From Terebella lapidaria (taxonomy: Eukaryota > Annelida > Polychaeta > Terebellida > Terebellidae): a stretch of DNA of 64,000 nt. Shown piece by piece: positions 30,270 to 43,600 of this stretch. The notes under the pieces are model-generated. The model was not told the origin of the DNA and made no database searches. It saw only the letters and a list, made by a program, of their open reading frames with translations. Where the stretch lies: contig OX424567.1 in the NCBI GenBank assembly GCA_949152475.1, positions 21,043,402-21,107,401 on the forward strand, in the 5' to 3' direction. A program made the translations under genes and the position numbers. Position 1 is the stretch's first letter. Each line of letters starts with the position of its first letter.

Positions 30270-32700
30270 AAACAGATCAACAGCAAAAACTGTAATACAC
30301 TTCTCACGAAACCCAGGCATGTCACTCGGAGTAAACTTCCAAACTTTAAGATCGAGACATGAAGCGGAGAGTTTTTTAGGCGGCTCCATGGCGTCCCTGT
30401 ATATAGATTCTTGTGGACAGTTCTCTAGTATCTGCTAGGTATCTGCTAGGAACAGTGAAAGTATCTTGCTTCCTTGGTTTTTCATAAATAGTTTTAAAAG
30501 GTAGAGCATAAATGGGAATATGTAGTTGAACTGATGCCACTACCTTGAGACAAAAACAGTAGCAAAAAACAGAGCATGACCTTCTCGATGATTACATACT
30601 TTGTCCAAGTGTTTGAAGCTTGACTGCCTGATGACTTGCCTCTGTAGAAACGTATCCCCGAGACCCACAGCATCTGCATCACATTGTAGTTAGTTGCTTA
30701 TACGGTTCGAAGTATGCCAAGGTTGGACCTACAGGATGCGCAAATGCTCCAGTTCTACAGATGATTTGCAGATGACATCATAATCTTGTTTTGATAATAG
30801 GATTAGTATTGCATTGCCATCCACTCAAAGTTTTGCCGTCTGGTCAATTATTTTGTGAAATGGTGATGAGTTGAGCAATAGCAAACTGTCTATTGGAAGT
30901 CTTGTTGTGCTGGTACAACTATAGGCTGCAATTTGTTGGGAAGGTTTGGCAAAAGCCGTCACAATTAAGTCAGTGTTCCACACTGACATTCGATTGTCAG
31001 TGGGATTGGGCATGTTTCAGTCCATGTGAAGTGAATAGATTGATGGAGATATTGGCAGCACACTGAGATATAGAAGTCACACTTTCCTTTGTTTAATTGG
31101 ATTCCATGTTGTCTACAGAAACATACTTGTTGTTCACATGTTCATGTCATGTCATGCACAATGATCTCATCATCTACTATGTGCATATGGTCTATGGTTC
31201 CATGGGAGTATTGCAGGTGTTTTCCAGAAAACTTCACTGATGATCTCAAGTCCAAACGTGAGACAACTACAGTGGTATCGTTCGACTTGTGTAGCAAAGG
31301 TTTGACTGACCTTTATTTCTCATCCAATGAAGGTATCCTACTATCCTAGGTGTAGATCGCAAGTCACAAACATGTTAAAGTCTGGTGTCAGATACAATCC
31401 ATCACTGGGCTCTCACGTGAACGCGCTTCAGAGAAAGATTCGGCCGTGTTGGGTTAACACAAATCCTGATTGCTTTTGATTTGCTTTTCACAATTGACTT
31501 CTGGTTGATACATCCAATTGGTTTATCCAATCTGAGCAAAACACCAATAATGCAAATCAAGGGGCGTTCAGCTTCGAGAATTGAAGCTGAAATATTCTGC
31601 TCTTCATGATGATAAGTTGCTATACATTCCCACCATGATGCAAGAGAGCCTTGAGCAACATGAACATTCACACAGTTCAGTTGTGCACATTTTGTGGTCT
31701 CCAGTTGGTACTGATCTTTGCAGAGGACTCGGTGGGATATACGACTATACATGATGTCCCTCTCATTTGCGGGTACGAAGGGGGTACCAGAGGCATGAGA
31801 TGAGCACAGAAAAGAGTGGGAATTTATCGAAGTATGAGTGGTTAAGATGAGGAGGTTCACATGCTTCTTATATGCAGTATGTTGTAACACGACCAACTGT
31901 TCTGTTTTGAAAAAAAAGAGAAATCGAGAACAACCAGTTGCCTCTAGGCAACGGCTGTTTCCAGCAGCATGCCAAGAAGGCAAACTACCAAGCAGCCACA
32001 TGGGTATGAAGCTTACTAAACCACCCTGAAACAACATGTTCGATCCGAAGTGAATGAAAACTGGACAAATATTCGAGATCACAGCTCTAGCGGTAAACTA
32101 GAGCCCTAATTAGATGATGTTGCGCCTTTATATTGCTCTCGAATGAAGTTTGAAGTATTCGAAACCTCCAGTTCGTACAGTGTTGCTATACATGGGCCAT
32201 AAATATGGAAAACGTTGTGATCAATGTTTGGACATTGAATATTTGTGGGCCACATCCGTGTCGTATAATGTACACACAAGAGCATTAGATACAGAAAGAA
32301 CGACTGATAAACCACAGTGAAACTTACCCCTATGCAGGTTTATATTTAGAACACGGTTTGGACCAGGTTTGTGTTATATTAACCACTCCTCGAAAATCCA
32401 TGCTTTTGGAAAAACAGGGTTTATTGGAGGTTTTGACCTGGTTTGACAACAAACCAGGACTAAACTACTGGTCAAAAATCGGCCCTCAGTAGCATCTATA
32501 AAATAGATCCCCGTAACAAAACTCAGTGCTCTTCATGGTTAATAAACGCTGACCATTGCTCAAAAATCGGCATGCCATATCTCTGATGAAAGCTGATCTG
32601 ACAGCTCATGAAAAAAACGTTTCTTTTACCTCCCACCCATTTCTCAGAAAGCTGATATAATTCTGGAGAAGATGACATAGGGTTTATTTGTTTACGGTTC
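30270..32700. other. Intergenic; holds an unrecognised reverse-strand ORF of 226 codons
   Basis: No family was recognised. The longest open frame (complement of 31402-32082) has ordinary composition but no motif, membrane segment or signal peptide I can name. Other reverse-strand open fragments (30825-31013) lie beyond it in different frames. This would fit a decayed intronless gene or transposon copy, but chance cannot be excluded. It should not be treated as a gene without support. Confidence 0.3.
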
Positions 32701-33001
32701 GCGTAGAGATAGCTCTACTAGAGATACATCCAGGGATTTAGAGTGGGCACAAGGGGGGGGGGCGCACACCTCACCTTCCTTCTCCACCCCCACCCCCTTT
32801 AATTTCAGAATTAAATCTGAAACGATTGCATCTACGTCGAATTTTGCACGTGTATGTGTTTTTTGTATTTGTGTTCCTTTTTTGCCCTTCTTTTATAACA
32901 TGCACACTTGCCTATAAAATATAGGTCTATATAGACTCTCTATAATTTTACAATAATTTTACAATCACAATAGTTTTTTTGTAAGACCTAGAAATGAATG
33001 T

Positions 33002-33390
33002 TTCGATGTTGGCCTCCTTTTTGCGTTCGCCGAATCCGGTATTTGTGCCGTTGTGATTTTTTCACATTTTCAAGCTCTGGGAGCCTCAGATTTTCCCATA
33101 GATCGTCCAAATGTTGTTGGCTTATCCCATGTTGAAACATCGAAATATCCATTCATAGGTATCACAGAGTATTTCGAAGTTTGCCTCCCTATTTTGTTGC
33201 AAAACCAGCAAGCCACGAGAAATACGGTATTTGGACCCTTCTGAAATGTTCTTTCCACATTCTCAAGCCCTGAAAGCCTCTGAAAACTCCATGGATCATC
33301 CAGAAGTCATTGGCTTCCGGGACACTAGGCGGACCCCAGACCCTAGGCGGACACTGGGCGGGCCCCAGACCCCACACCTAGTACTTGTTT
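33002..33390. repeat. Diverged tandem repeat, about two units
   Basis: TTTCGATGTTGGCCTCC near 33002 recurs as TTTCGAAGTTTGCCTCC near 33172, and CACATTTTCAAGC (33063) recurs as CACATTCTCAAGC (33256), followed by GCCT-rich and GTTGGCTT/CATTGGCTT matches. A further weak relative lies at about 33725-33810. The period is roughly 170-193 bp. A G run (about 33453-33467) and a C/G-rich AGGCGGAC repeat (33324-33370) are nearby. No gene was seen. Confidence 0.5.
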
Positions 33391-33897
33391 CCCAAATATA
33401 CCGAAAATAACCTGCCCATCTTTATATTTTCTCCATAAATCATTATCACACAGGTGGTGGGGGGGGGTATAATAAAGTGAACATAACGCCACAGATGCTA
33501 TTAGAATGGATATAAGGGGAAAATCTGGAACATCTGGTAGGTCCGGAAATGTTCAATTGGATAGTATATGTGCATACATATATTTTGTATATTATATGGC
33601 AATAGAAAGTCATGACACAAGTTAATGTGTCAGGTATTATGAACTGACTTTTTTCACTTCAATGAACATTCAATATATGGTGATTGAAAAGTATGGTATT
33701 ATATGCAAAATGTCTGCTTATCAGCAACACATTTTGGAGCTCCGAGAGCTCCAGAATCCACCACAGAGCATCTAGAGCACGTTGGCTTCTGGAGCCCTAG
33801 GCGTGCCCAAGACACCAGGCATGTTGGCTTGCTCAGTCTACCTAAATGCGCCTCCTCTTCTCGGAAATTCTGTCCCCGCACCCTAAGTCCCTTTCCC

Positions 33898-34022
33898 GGC
33901 CCAAGTATCATACACTGCGCCTTAATACTACTAGTCCACTAAATGAATGCCATTTAATCCGTCTGTCACCTTTTTAATCCTCATTGAATATAGAGGAAGG
34001 CGCAGTGTATGATACTTGGGCC
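33898..34022. mobile_element. 125 bp MITE with ~26 bp terminal inverted repeats, copy A
   Basis: It starts GGCCCAAGTATCATACACTG and ends with the exact inverted complement over about 26 bp; the middle contains TTAATCC and TTCATTTAG-type sequence. A second member of the same length lies in the reverse orientation at 60890-61014. There is no coding capacity and no clear target duplication. Confidence 0.85.
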
Positions 34023-35321
34023 CCTTTGCCTAACCTAAAGGGTGAGGACAAGCTATCGGAAGTTAAAAACATAACGGAGTTCCCAGGACCTCATTCCATG
34101 CTTTCCGTTAGTACGGTTTTCTCGTTTACAAAATGGCATCAGTGTGCTGATACGGTAATATTTTTTCCATTAGATTCAGTTACATCAGGTAACAGCTAAT
34201 GTTACATTTAGGCCGGCCTCGTAAGGGTATTTTGTTGTGATATACTCACTTCATGAGTGCGCATTTGTTCGTTGAGACTTGTTTTGGAAGCGATATGTTG
34301 TAATTGAGTAGTAGGTCGGTCTCCGTTTTCTCAATAGATTCTGTTAATATTATGTCGGTATGCATGACGACATTACACACAAAAGAGGTACATTATAGTT
34401 CTCATTTACATTTCAAAACATGACTGGTCTTTAGTTTTGTGCCAGCCGCAACACTGATAGTGTGCAATGCAGATTCGTACATGTATGAGATAATATGACA
34501 CTCTAACAAAAAACACGTTTTGCATGCACATTTTCTTTGAAAGCACATTCTCACATGAAAGCACTCAAAACATCCACGATGAGCCCCTCTGTGTTATCAC
34601 TTTGAAGGTGGTCTGTATACTAGTACCAAGCTATGACGCGTTCTGACTGATTGCTGGATGTGGTCTGTTGACGACGGCCTTGTCTTGCATGGCTGATTTT
34701 AGGTTCGCCACCAAAACCACCACTGTAGCCTACTACTCCGCATATGAACTGAGGAATACTGTTAGTAGGTAGAGCCGACTAATGAGTTTACGCCAGTTCG
34801 TGCAAGTAATCATTATATGCTTACATCACGTACCTCGACCCACCGAAGCTGTAAGATGCAATATCTGCCCAAGGTTTTGCCTCTCTGGCAGGAAGCCATG
34901 CAATAGTTGGTAAGTGAAATGGTGAATGAGTACAATCATAATTTCCGTTATATTACCAATGACAATATGTGAAATGTTGTCATAACTGTAATGTTTGGGT
35001 GGTAATGTCAACAATACATATACATGCAATAAATGAATATGTACTTGTACCACATACCTCTCTATAGGGAATTTACCTCTGCAGGGGTTATATGGGTATT
35101 CATGTATCGATTGCTCGACTCATGGACAGAGAAAGTGTGTCAATGATTATTGCTTGTTGTTTACACCGGCATTGCTTCAGTTAAAATGGGACCTGACACC
35201 TGTATTTATGTAACGCCTTCATTTTCAAGGTGAATAGTGGCTAATAACATCATATCTGACGTTTCAAATATATGCTAGGCACATACGAATCAACAGCTGG
35301 GTCTAGCAGACTGGTGCCAGT
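34023..35321. other. Intergenic stretch upstream of the fourth transporter gene
   Basis: AT-rich, with no recognisable gene, RNA or repeat. It should contain the promoter and any 5' non-coding exon of the gene starting at 35322, but no motif stands out. Confidence 0.5.
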
Positions 35322-37489
35322 ATGTCCAAGGGTCGGGATGCGTACAAGTCCCGGACTGACGTGGATCAGGGCTGGGCTTGGGTCGTTCTCGTAGCCTCCA
35401 GCGTGGGACTCTCTCTGACCACGCTCTGCTACACGGGCGGCATCTTCAACATCATCTTCTTGGAGGAGTTTAAGATGAGCAAGCAGAAGACTGCCTGGCT
35501 GACAGCCTTGCCTGGTTGTCTCATCAGCCTCACTGGTTAGTAGCCCGGGGTCAGTAGGCCTACTGTTTCCTATGGAGCACCGCAAGGACATGAACAAATC
35601 GATCCTCTTGCATTCAATGGATTACTTTTTCATGTTCTAACGTTAGACATCTTGATTCAAGTTGAAGGTCACTGAAAACTACACCATGCATCAGATATCA
35701 AAATCACGTTTAAACGCCGAAAACTAAATTTGTGTGTGTTCCCTAAAATTGGTTTCCATAGTCTCGCACACGTGACACCATATAATGTTGTGACATCACT
35801 CGGATTGACAGGACCCCTGGCGAGTGCTATGATAGCGAGGATAGGCCACAGGAAGGCGTGTATGCTGGGCGGTCTGATTGGAGCATCCGGCTACTTCTTG
35901 ACGTTCTTCGTCCGTGATTTTGTCACCTTGCTGCTATGCTTTGGGCTGGTAGTCGGTAAATTATTAATAATATGTCTCTGAAGTTGGTTTCCTTGTTCTT
36001 CTAAACCCTGAAGTTCTATCCAATATTAATTGTGTTTGGTTATGTTACACAACACACAGTACATAAATAAGTACATGATTATGTGTGTTTTATGTTTTCC
36101 TATTATTTTCAGGTTTGGGCATGGGAATTTGCTACGTGACTTGTATCGTCGTCTTGAGTGTGTACTTCGACAAGTATAGGAACCTTTCGACCGGGATAGC
36201 AATGGGTATATGTGCAATGGGAACAGTAGCACTACCCATCATCATAGTGAAGTCAGTGGAAGAGTACGGCTGGAGAGGTACAATGCTCATCTTGTCTGGC
36301 TTGTTTTTGCAGTTGATTGCATGTGGCGCTGCTTTTCGTCCTCTGCAACGAAGCAAAAACACCTTTGAAACCATTGAGATTGATGTCGATTGTAAATATT
36401 CCACGGATGGTGTTGAATTGAACGGTTCCGCTATGTGCAGTGATCATGAACACGAAGACCCGACTGTGGAATCTCAACGTCTGAGTGAGGCTCCACCTTT
36501 ATTGACCGAAAATCATCTTGTAGATAGCAAAGACGACGGCCTACCTCGTGCTCAGTCGGTGAAAACTCGTCCAAGACATACAGGATGGGTGTCATTTGTC
36601 ACCAAGCCGGATTACATCCTGCTCTGTTTGACTGTATCCTTCAATAATGCGGGTACGTTTATCACCTTCGTACACTACCCAGCCTATTTCGTACAACAAG
36701 GATCAACGGAATCAGACGTTGCCTTGTTCCTGATGTCCTTCGGGATAGCTAACGTCGTTTGCCGGTTGATGGGTGGAGTTGCCACTAGCAACAAGGAGTT
36801 TAACGTACTCCTGTTGTACATGTTCTCCTGTGGATTTGTGGGTGTGCTGCTCCTGCTATGTCCGCTGTTGTCCGGCAGCTACGCTGGGCAGTTGACATTC
36901 TCTGTGTTATTCGGTCTCTATGGCAACTGGGTCTACTCGCTCCACCCTACGGTAACTGTTCACGTATTGGGCGGAGAGAACTTGACCGCGGGGTTCGGCA
37001 TTGGATGCTTCTTTGGTGGAGTGGGCGCCCTCATCGGGCCTCCTCTGGCAGGTGAGCAACTTATATGCAGTAATGACGTAATATACATGTAACTGTGCGT
37101 TATGTAGTTGTCGTTTATGTGAAGTTCATTATTCACCTCCTGTTATCTTGCCTTATGAGTATAGAAGTATAAAAAGTGAGTTTTTACCGCGCACTGCCAT
37201 CGAGTACTATTACAAATTATTATCTGAATGTTAATAACCAAGCTTATCTTCACCGGCAGGTTGGATATTTGATATCACTAATAGCTACGTTTACAGTTTT
37301 GTGGCAGCAGGTAAAATACTCTATCATCTTCCTCTGTTACCTATCCCCATTAGCTGTATGTACAATCCTGCAGATGTTCCATATACTTTTCCCGGCGTTA
37401 CAGGTGCATTCTACTCGTGCAGTACCATGATGACGATGATGATACCGATCTTGTCCAGGAAGAATTCCACTCCTGAAGCCATCTTGTGA
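35322..37489 (+). CDS. Monocarboxylate transporter-like protein (SLC16/MFS), diverged fourth paralogue
   Basis: Exons are 35322-35535, 35812-35955, 36113-37051, 37260-37310 and 37404-37489; introns are GT-AG and phase 1, and the product is 477 aa. Exons 2, 4 and 5 have exactly the same lengths (144, 51, 86) as in the array genes, proving a shared origin. SLC16 features are DQGWAW (15-20), GPLAS...GHRKACMLGG after TM2, YFDKYRNLSTGIAMG in TM5, YGWRG, a hydrophilic central loop, and CRLMGG in TM8-9. The arginine is kept, with Asn where MCT1 has its paired Asp. The N-terminus is 18 residues shorter than in the array genes. It is a likely plasma-membrane solute carrier of unknown substrate. The last exon encodes a short tail ending EAIL. 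AATAAA is at 37595. Confidence 0.93.
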
Positions 37490-37594
37490 TGACTTTGAAA
37501 ACATTTTGTGTTCGACCTCCTGCCATATACTCAGTTATGTGTACTGAATATGTGATATTAAATATATGATATAGAGTATATGTGATATTTATAT

Positions 37595-37600
37595 AATAAA
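37595..37600 (+). promoter_or_regulatory. Polyadenylation signal AATAAA of the fourth transporter gene
   Basis: AATAAA 106 bp after the stop codon at 37489, in an AT-rich 3' region; an ATTAAA variant lies about 40 bp earlier. Confidence 0.6.
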
Positions 37601-40600
37601 TGTTGAATGCACGTTATACTGTGTGTGGTTTTGTTCCAAATGCATCTGAAGATACTGAATTTGAATCACAAGCTATACAAGAGGGCTGAAAAGGAGTAAA
37701 AGCCTCTTTCTCTAAATGACAGTTGCTGAATATATATACATATATTATTGACCAATGTCCACCTCAATAATATAAGACTTAATACTAAATTTCGGGTAAT
37801 TATTACCTTACAAGATTTCCCTGCCAAAGGATTGTGAATGTGACTTCAGTATGAGAATATCGTGATATAATGGGGAAGACCCATCTGAGGTAGCAAGTTC
37901 TACATAAGTTCCGTAGACGTCATATCATCTAAAATTGACCTTTTTGCACACGTTATGATGGCTGAGAGTTTTCTGGCAGAACTTCGCCATCACCTAGATT
38001 CTTTACATACAAGTCCATGTGGTAAGAGCATAAGAAAAGTGAAAACTTTCTTTACAGACATCACGTAGGCTACAGACGAGTTAAATGCTAATTTACCGAC
38101 CGGAATAATTTAATTGATTGAATTTTTGTCGACATTTTAAAGACACACACACATATACAATACAATTTGTGGTGTATAGGACTACGATGTTTTAACCAAA
38201 TGTTTAGTGCCCAAATGTGTCAAACGTTTGTTTTTGTTCGAAAAAAAATAATGCATAGATCTTTTCAGTAACTGATGGCATATATTTGTTTTGTTTTTTT
38301 TGTTTTTTTTGTTTTTTTTGGGGGGGGGGGGGTTGCGGGGGGGGGGGGGTGAGGGCGTATGCATGTCCGTGTTCATACAAAAGTGTGATACATATGACAA
38401 CAGTAACGTTGGCTCATTGCTCACAGCAGAGTATTGTTGTAAACAGCCATACAGAGCTTTGGAGGCACGGGTTTTACTAATCAAAATATTCGGTGTACAT
38501 CGAAAGACCAATCGCGATAAATAATCGTCCAATTAAGAAAAACGCCATTGGCCTGGCTGATTTAAATTCATCAACTATACAAATTTTCAACAACAAAAGA
38601 AACGAATCATTTGTACATTTGTGTAATGCTACGAGCATGTGACGACACCAAACATCTAATCATGCTGAAAAAAATTGGGAACACTCAGCCGATATTTCGA
38701 TATGATGGTTGGGTGCCGTTGATCCCATATAAGTATTTCTGATATGGAAATGGTAATATTTGTTGTTTGATTCTCCTTTTATGCGCAATGAGTTGTTAAT
38801 AAGTACTCTAAATGAATGTCTGAATATTACCGGTGTATTACGATAGAAATGTTCTAACCTTATTGGAATGTGACGTTAACAAGAGGGTACAAATGTGTTG
38901 TTGCTCCGCCTTCAGCCCTACGGCAGGGCAACAGGTTTTATCTTCGTTATTTACATTATTTTGCCCTTTGTGAATTCCTAAACCCCAATCTCCAACAATA
39001 CCAAGCATAGAAACCTATTGAAGCGGGTCTGAAATTGTTTTGCCACATCCCCACTCCATTCATTCCGGGCCGATGACTTCGCTACGAGGTGTCTTTTGTG
39101 TTGACTCCGCCCTCTACCTCTATATAACTATCTATATTTTGACCACTTATGTTGTACTCTCCGTTTTGACTTTGCTTTCTTTGGAAACCATACTGATTTT
39201 GATGACTCCAGGTCAGAACCAGTCGTATGTAAGTGTCACGCATTCAAAATGTTGATTTCATTTCAATTTGTATCCTAGTATATCTCAATATCCGTCAAAA
39301 TGATTATTGTTAAGAACGAACGTATATTTTCTCTTAAGTTGTTGTCCATTTGAAAAATCCCTGGATCTGGCCCAAACACCGCTTCCAAAGTCTTCCTGGC
39401 CCAAATATTTCTGATCTGTATGTCCGCAGTTCTATCAATGTCTGTGTTCATGACTGGCAACATTATCAAGGAACAGACATTCGATTTATCGGCAAAACGT
39501 GATCGCGTGTATTGTTTTCAAGTTCCGCCCGTTCCGATCCAATGCGAGTGGCTTCTATTTACTCCCCAATGCTACCAGTCACAAAATCGGGATAGAGAAT
39601 GATCGCGGTGAAGAGGAACTTCAGCTCACGTCTGCGCAGCTGGCATCCAAATCTCACACAAACGAGATTTCGCGCAACTGACAGACTTAAAAAGTCGCAT
39701 CCCTGCATATAATCCAGAACAGCAATTAGTTTCTCTTGCCAAGAATATTCCGGATTCGCTACATGAACGGAATGAACAAAGAGATATGGATAGAATAGAC
39801 CCAGAACGAATTTTGCAGATGGGAACACCAACACAACTAATTGATATATAGGTCAACAAACTTAGTCCACGTGGGCAAACTATACAAACTGTCTCTTACA
39901 AGCGCCTGTCAGTGATCAGTTAGCCAGACCCAACCGTGTGTGTATGCTAAAGTTATGTAAACTTAAGTCCCGTGTATACTTTTTACGCTTGTTTTTATTG
40001 TTTTAGATCTGTCTTTATTTCTTTGAGCAGCCGTGAAGCAATCACGGAACAGAAGAGAAGCAACAGAACCGACAGACAAACCAATCACTCATATTTCAAG
40101 TTAGAAACTAAATAGTGTGACTTCTTCAATTTTCAGACACTATATCGACCACCCCAGATCCTAGCCGCTGATATATCAAACACTGCTCGTCAGTAATTTG
40201 TTTGCATCGAGAACTGAGCAAAACACTTTCTTCAGAAAAGTATTCCCAACTTCTAGTAGTAAGCGAAATCGTTTTATATTTGACAATATTGCCAGACGAT
40301 CGAAGAAAATAACCGGATGGGCTTTTCTTGATAATAATTAGCGCTCTTGTGAAGGTTTCTACCACTCGGACAATATGTTTTAAGTGGCTGCTGAGACATA
40401 TGCTGAACAGCACCGAAAGATGTGTAAAGGCAACAAACTGGGCTATATCGAAGAGGCAATTGGCTGCAACCGAAAAGCCCCGAAGGGCTCGGAGTACATT
40501 TTGTATGAAAGAAAGTCTCGCTAGCACTCCATTAGTGTACATCTACAGCATTCTGATGTTAATTGAAATTGGGCAAAACGCTCAGCACCCCAGCGTAGCG

Positions 40601-43600
40601 TCCGACGGATGAGGGCATCACACATCTCGCGCTAAACCTGTTACTTTTTTCCACTCATAGAGACGACGGAGGGCGCCCTTATTCTCGTAGATTGCGGAGT
40701 CTGAGTCTGGCCGCATCTTGCAGCCTGCTTTGCTTTGGTGTTGCCGTTTCGTTGTTAGAGCGAGAGCCAATCATCACGTTCTTCACTCGTTCAGAGATAT
40801 GGTTCTCCAGTGAGGCTGGACACTTAAAGACGGACAGGTGCGAGGTCGCCTCTCTTCTATGATAATACAAGTTCGGGGAAAAAGTTTGTTACAGTGGGGA
40901 GTACGTACCTTCCACGTTCTGAATGTCAGTGGATAATCGGACATAATTTTTTGTTGCTCTTCTCGCGAATAATTTTACATCATACGTGAAATATTTGGCA
41001 GGGATTCGCGCAGGTTTGGGCGAATTGACGGAGCGAAGTTGTCCGCCGCAGGAGTCACTTGGCAGTGATAAATAGTTGACGTCCACAAAAGGATAACGGT
41101 CCGCAAATATAGTAAATCCACTCTTGGAAAAGGTGAGGAGAATCGAGTCGTATAGCCAGTGTAAATATGGCATTAAAATGTTTGCCTTTTTAAAGTAAAA
41201 ATACAGAAACATATTTGCTTCTGCTTTAACGAATTCTCATGAAAAATGCTTGAAAAGAGTTGTGTTTAAAATGTGAGTTGTGTTTCGTGTATATGTAACA
41301 AACTTGCAGCTTTCAGCATTCCATTATCGTTTGAACTATTTAATGTATATTTTATAAATGTAAGTAGTTTATGAATTGATGACAGATTCCAGTGTTTTAT
41401 TATTTATGAAGTGAATAATAGCGAACAAGGTATTTCAATTTGCATCAATCTCAAGAATAAACAGGACAGTTTCGAAGCGGATGTGGAACTGTATAATTCA
41501 AGAACTTAAGTGCTGAGTTCATTCTGTCCGACGTTCACAAGAACATTTTGTGGTCTGGATAACTTTGTGATTAATAGGTCCATAAATCACGAGATCAAAA
41601 ATATATGTATCACCTACTTACAACAAACTACAAATGAATTTCCGAGGCGCCTTTATAGATTTCACTACCACCGCCGGTCTTCTACGATGTGTAATTACAC
41701 ATAACCTAGGTGACTTGGGAATTAATTCGGGCGCTAACTTTTCAAAAGCATTGAGGAGAAAGTTGTTTACCTCGTGTATCTTTTATGTGGAATAGGCTCG
41801 GAATTTCGGAGGTACGATCTCACGTATCAGATTTCAATTCCCAGGCCTATACTCGTGTGATTTATGGCTCCATTACGTTCAATAGCTAAGTACAAGGCAG
41901 CGACTGCGCGACAGAAAGAGACAGAACTGTGTGCATTTCGGAATTTTTAACCTTTGTATCAACATACGATCGCAAATATTTTGATATTTGACCCAACAAA
42001 AGCTTCCTAATTAATGATGATATCAATATTTAGACACGTCTACTGTAGAAAATCGTCTTAATAGACATTTTTATAACAGCGAAGAATAATTATGTTCTCT
42101 AAGATTCAGGCACATGCATACTTTCGAAAATTTTCCCGATGTTCTTAAACGTCTTTCACGCATTCCATATAATAATAAGAGGAATGAATATTCAAAGATG
42201 CCTATCCTTGGTAAAGTCCACACGCTCGCATTCTTGGGATTGATCTGGTGAAATAAAAAATTCATGTACAACGTACTGTCTGCACCAGGACACAGATCAT
42301 AGGGCATAGTGCAGGTGGCAAAATTACATGTATCAGCGCTTAGGTTTTCCCAAATAACAAGAAACAGGTCTCGGTTTATGTTTTCTTACAATTATTGTCG
42401 GAGTTTCCTTTGCCTCAGCGTCGGCAATAATGGTGATTAGTTTCGAACGTTCTTGTGAAACCAAAGATGAATTATTTGCAATTTGGGTGGTTTCTGACTT
42501 CATAATTTCGAAGCTCTACGTGAATTTATGTACTTATATAATGGGGTCGATTACTGATATACATTTTACCCGATAATTTCGTCAGCTGAATTAGACTTAG
42601 TATCAAATGTTTGTATCGTTAGCAGAACAGGCATGATTGTACAATACATCATTTTAAAAAAAACACACACACATTTCATTCATATCGAGATTCACATTAT
42701 GATATGCCATTATAAACATGGCCACTATTCATTGAGTTTTATGGTATTCTGTCTTTGCGAACATGATTGACACGTGGCCTTCATATTTTGTACGTATACC
42801 CCTAATTGACTATTCACTTGTAGCTTTGGATATTCATATAAACCACAGACGGGCACCTGTCTCATACATCCATATTCCTTGACCCCAGGCCGTGGGCACA
42901 ACTTTGTCACTCCCACTTTCCAAAAAAAACAACATTGAAACTAAGTTGACAATAAGTATTATGTCCTTTGAAATGTATGGTCAACTTATTCCTGCTAATG
43001 AGAAACACATTAATCATTAACAACTGAATGGAAATTAGTGGCTTGTCACTGGCTACCACGTTTGCTTTCTCCTACTCGATTGGCCAAAGTAACGGGCCAG
43101 GGAGGGGGAAAACTGAACGTACATGTACCATACAGGCGGAGGTCATACTGGGATGCCCCAATGTCACGGATGAGGGCTCGACGGGGCCCAGTCAGAGCTT
43201 CTTGGCTGGGTAATGACCAGTCACCGATTACACGGAGATAATTCGAGACTTGGCGTCCAGTTCGCCTCACTCGGAGATTGGCCGATGTCTGCCAATTCTC
43301 AGGGCAGCTTTGCTTTGATCTTTGCCGTGGAAGATCGACGCTCGGGAACTACTCGCGTGCCCGGTGTGGAAACGTGCTCTCCAAAGTGGCAAACGTACCT
43401 CTCACTCTGAAATTATTAGGGGATCCAGGAAAAAGAAATATTCGGGAAGAGGCGAGAGGTAGTGTGAACAAAAAACAAGAAACAGGCATTCCATGACCTG
43501 ACTAGAAGTAATTATTTGTTGAACATATAACTAATTTCACTGCGAAGTGCTTGGCCTTTGGGCTTGATTTTTGGTGAACTTGAGGCTCTCGGTGAAAACG

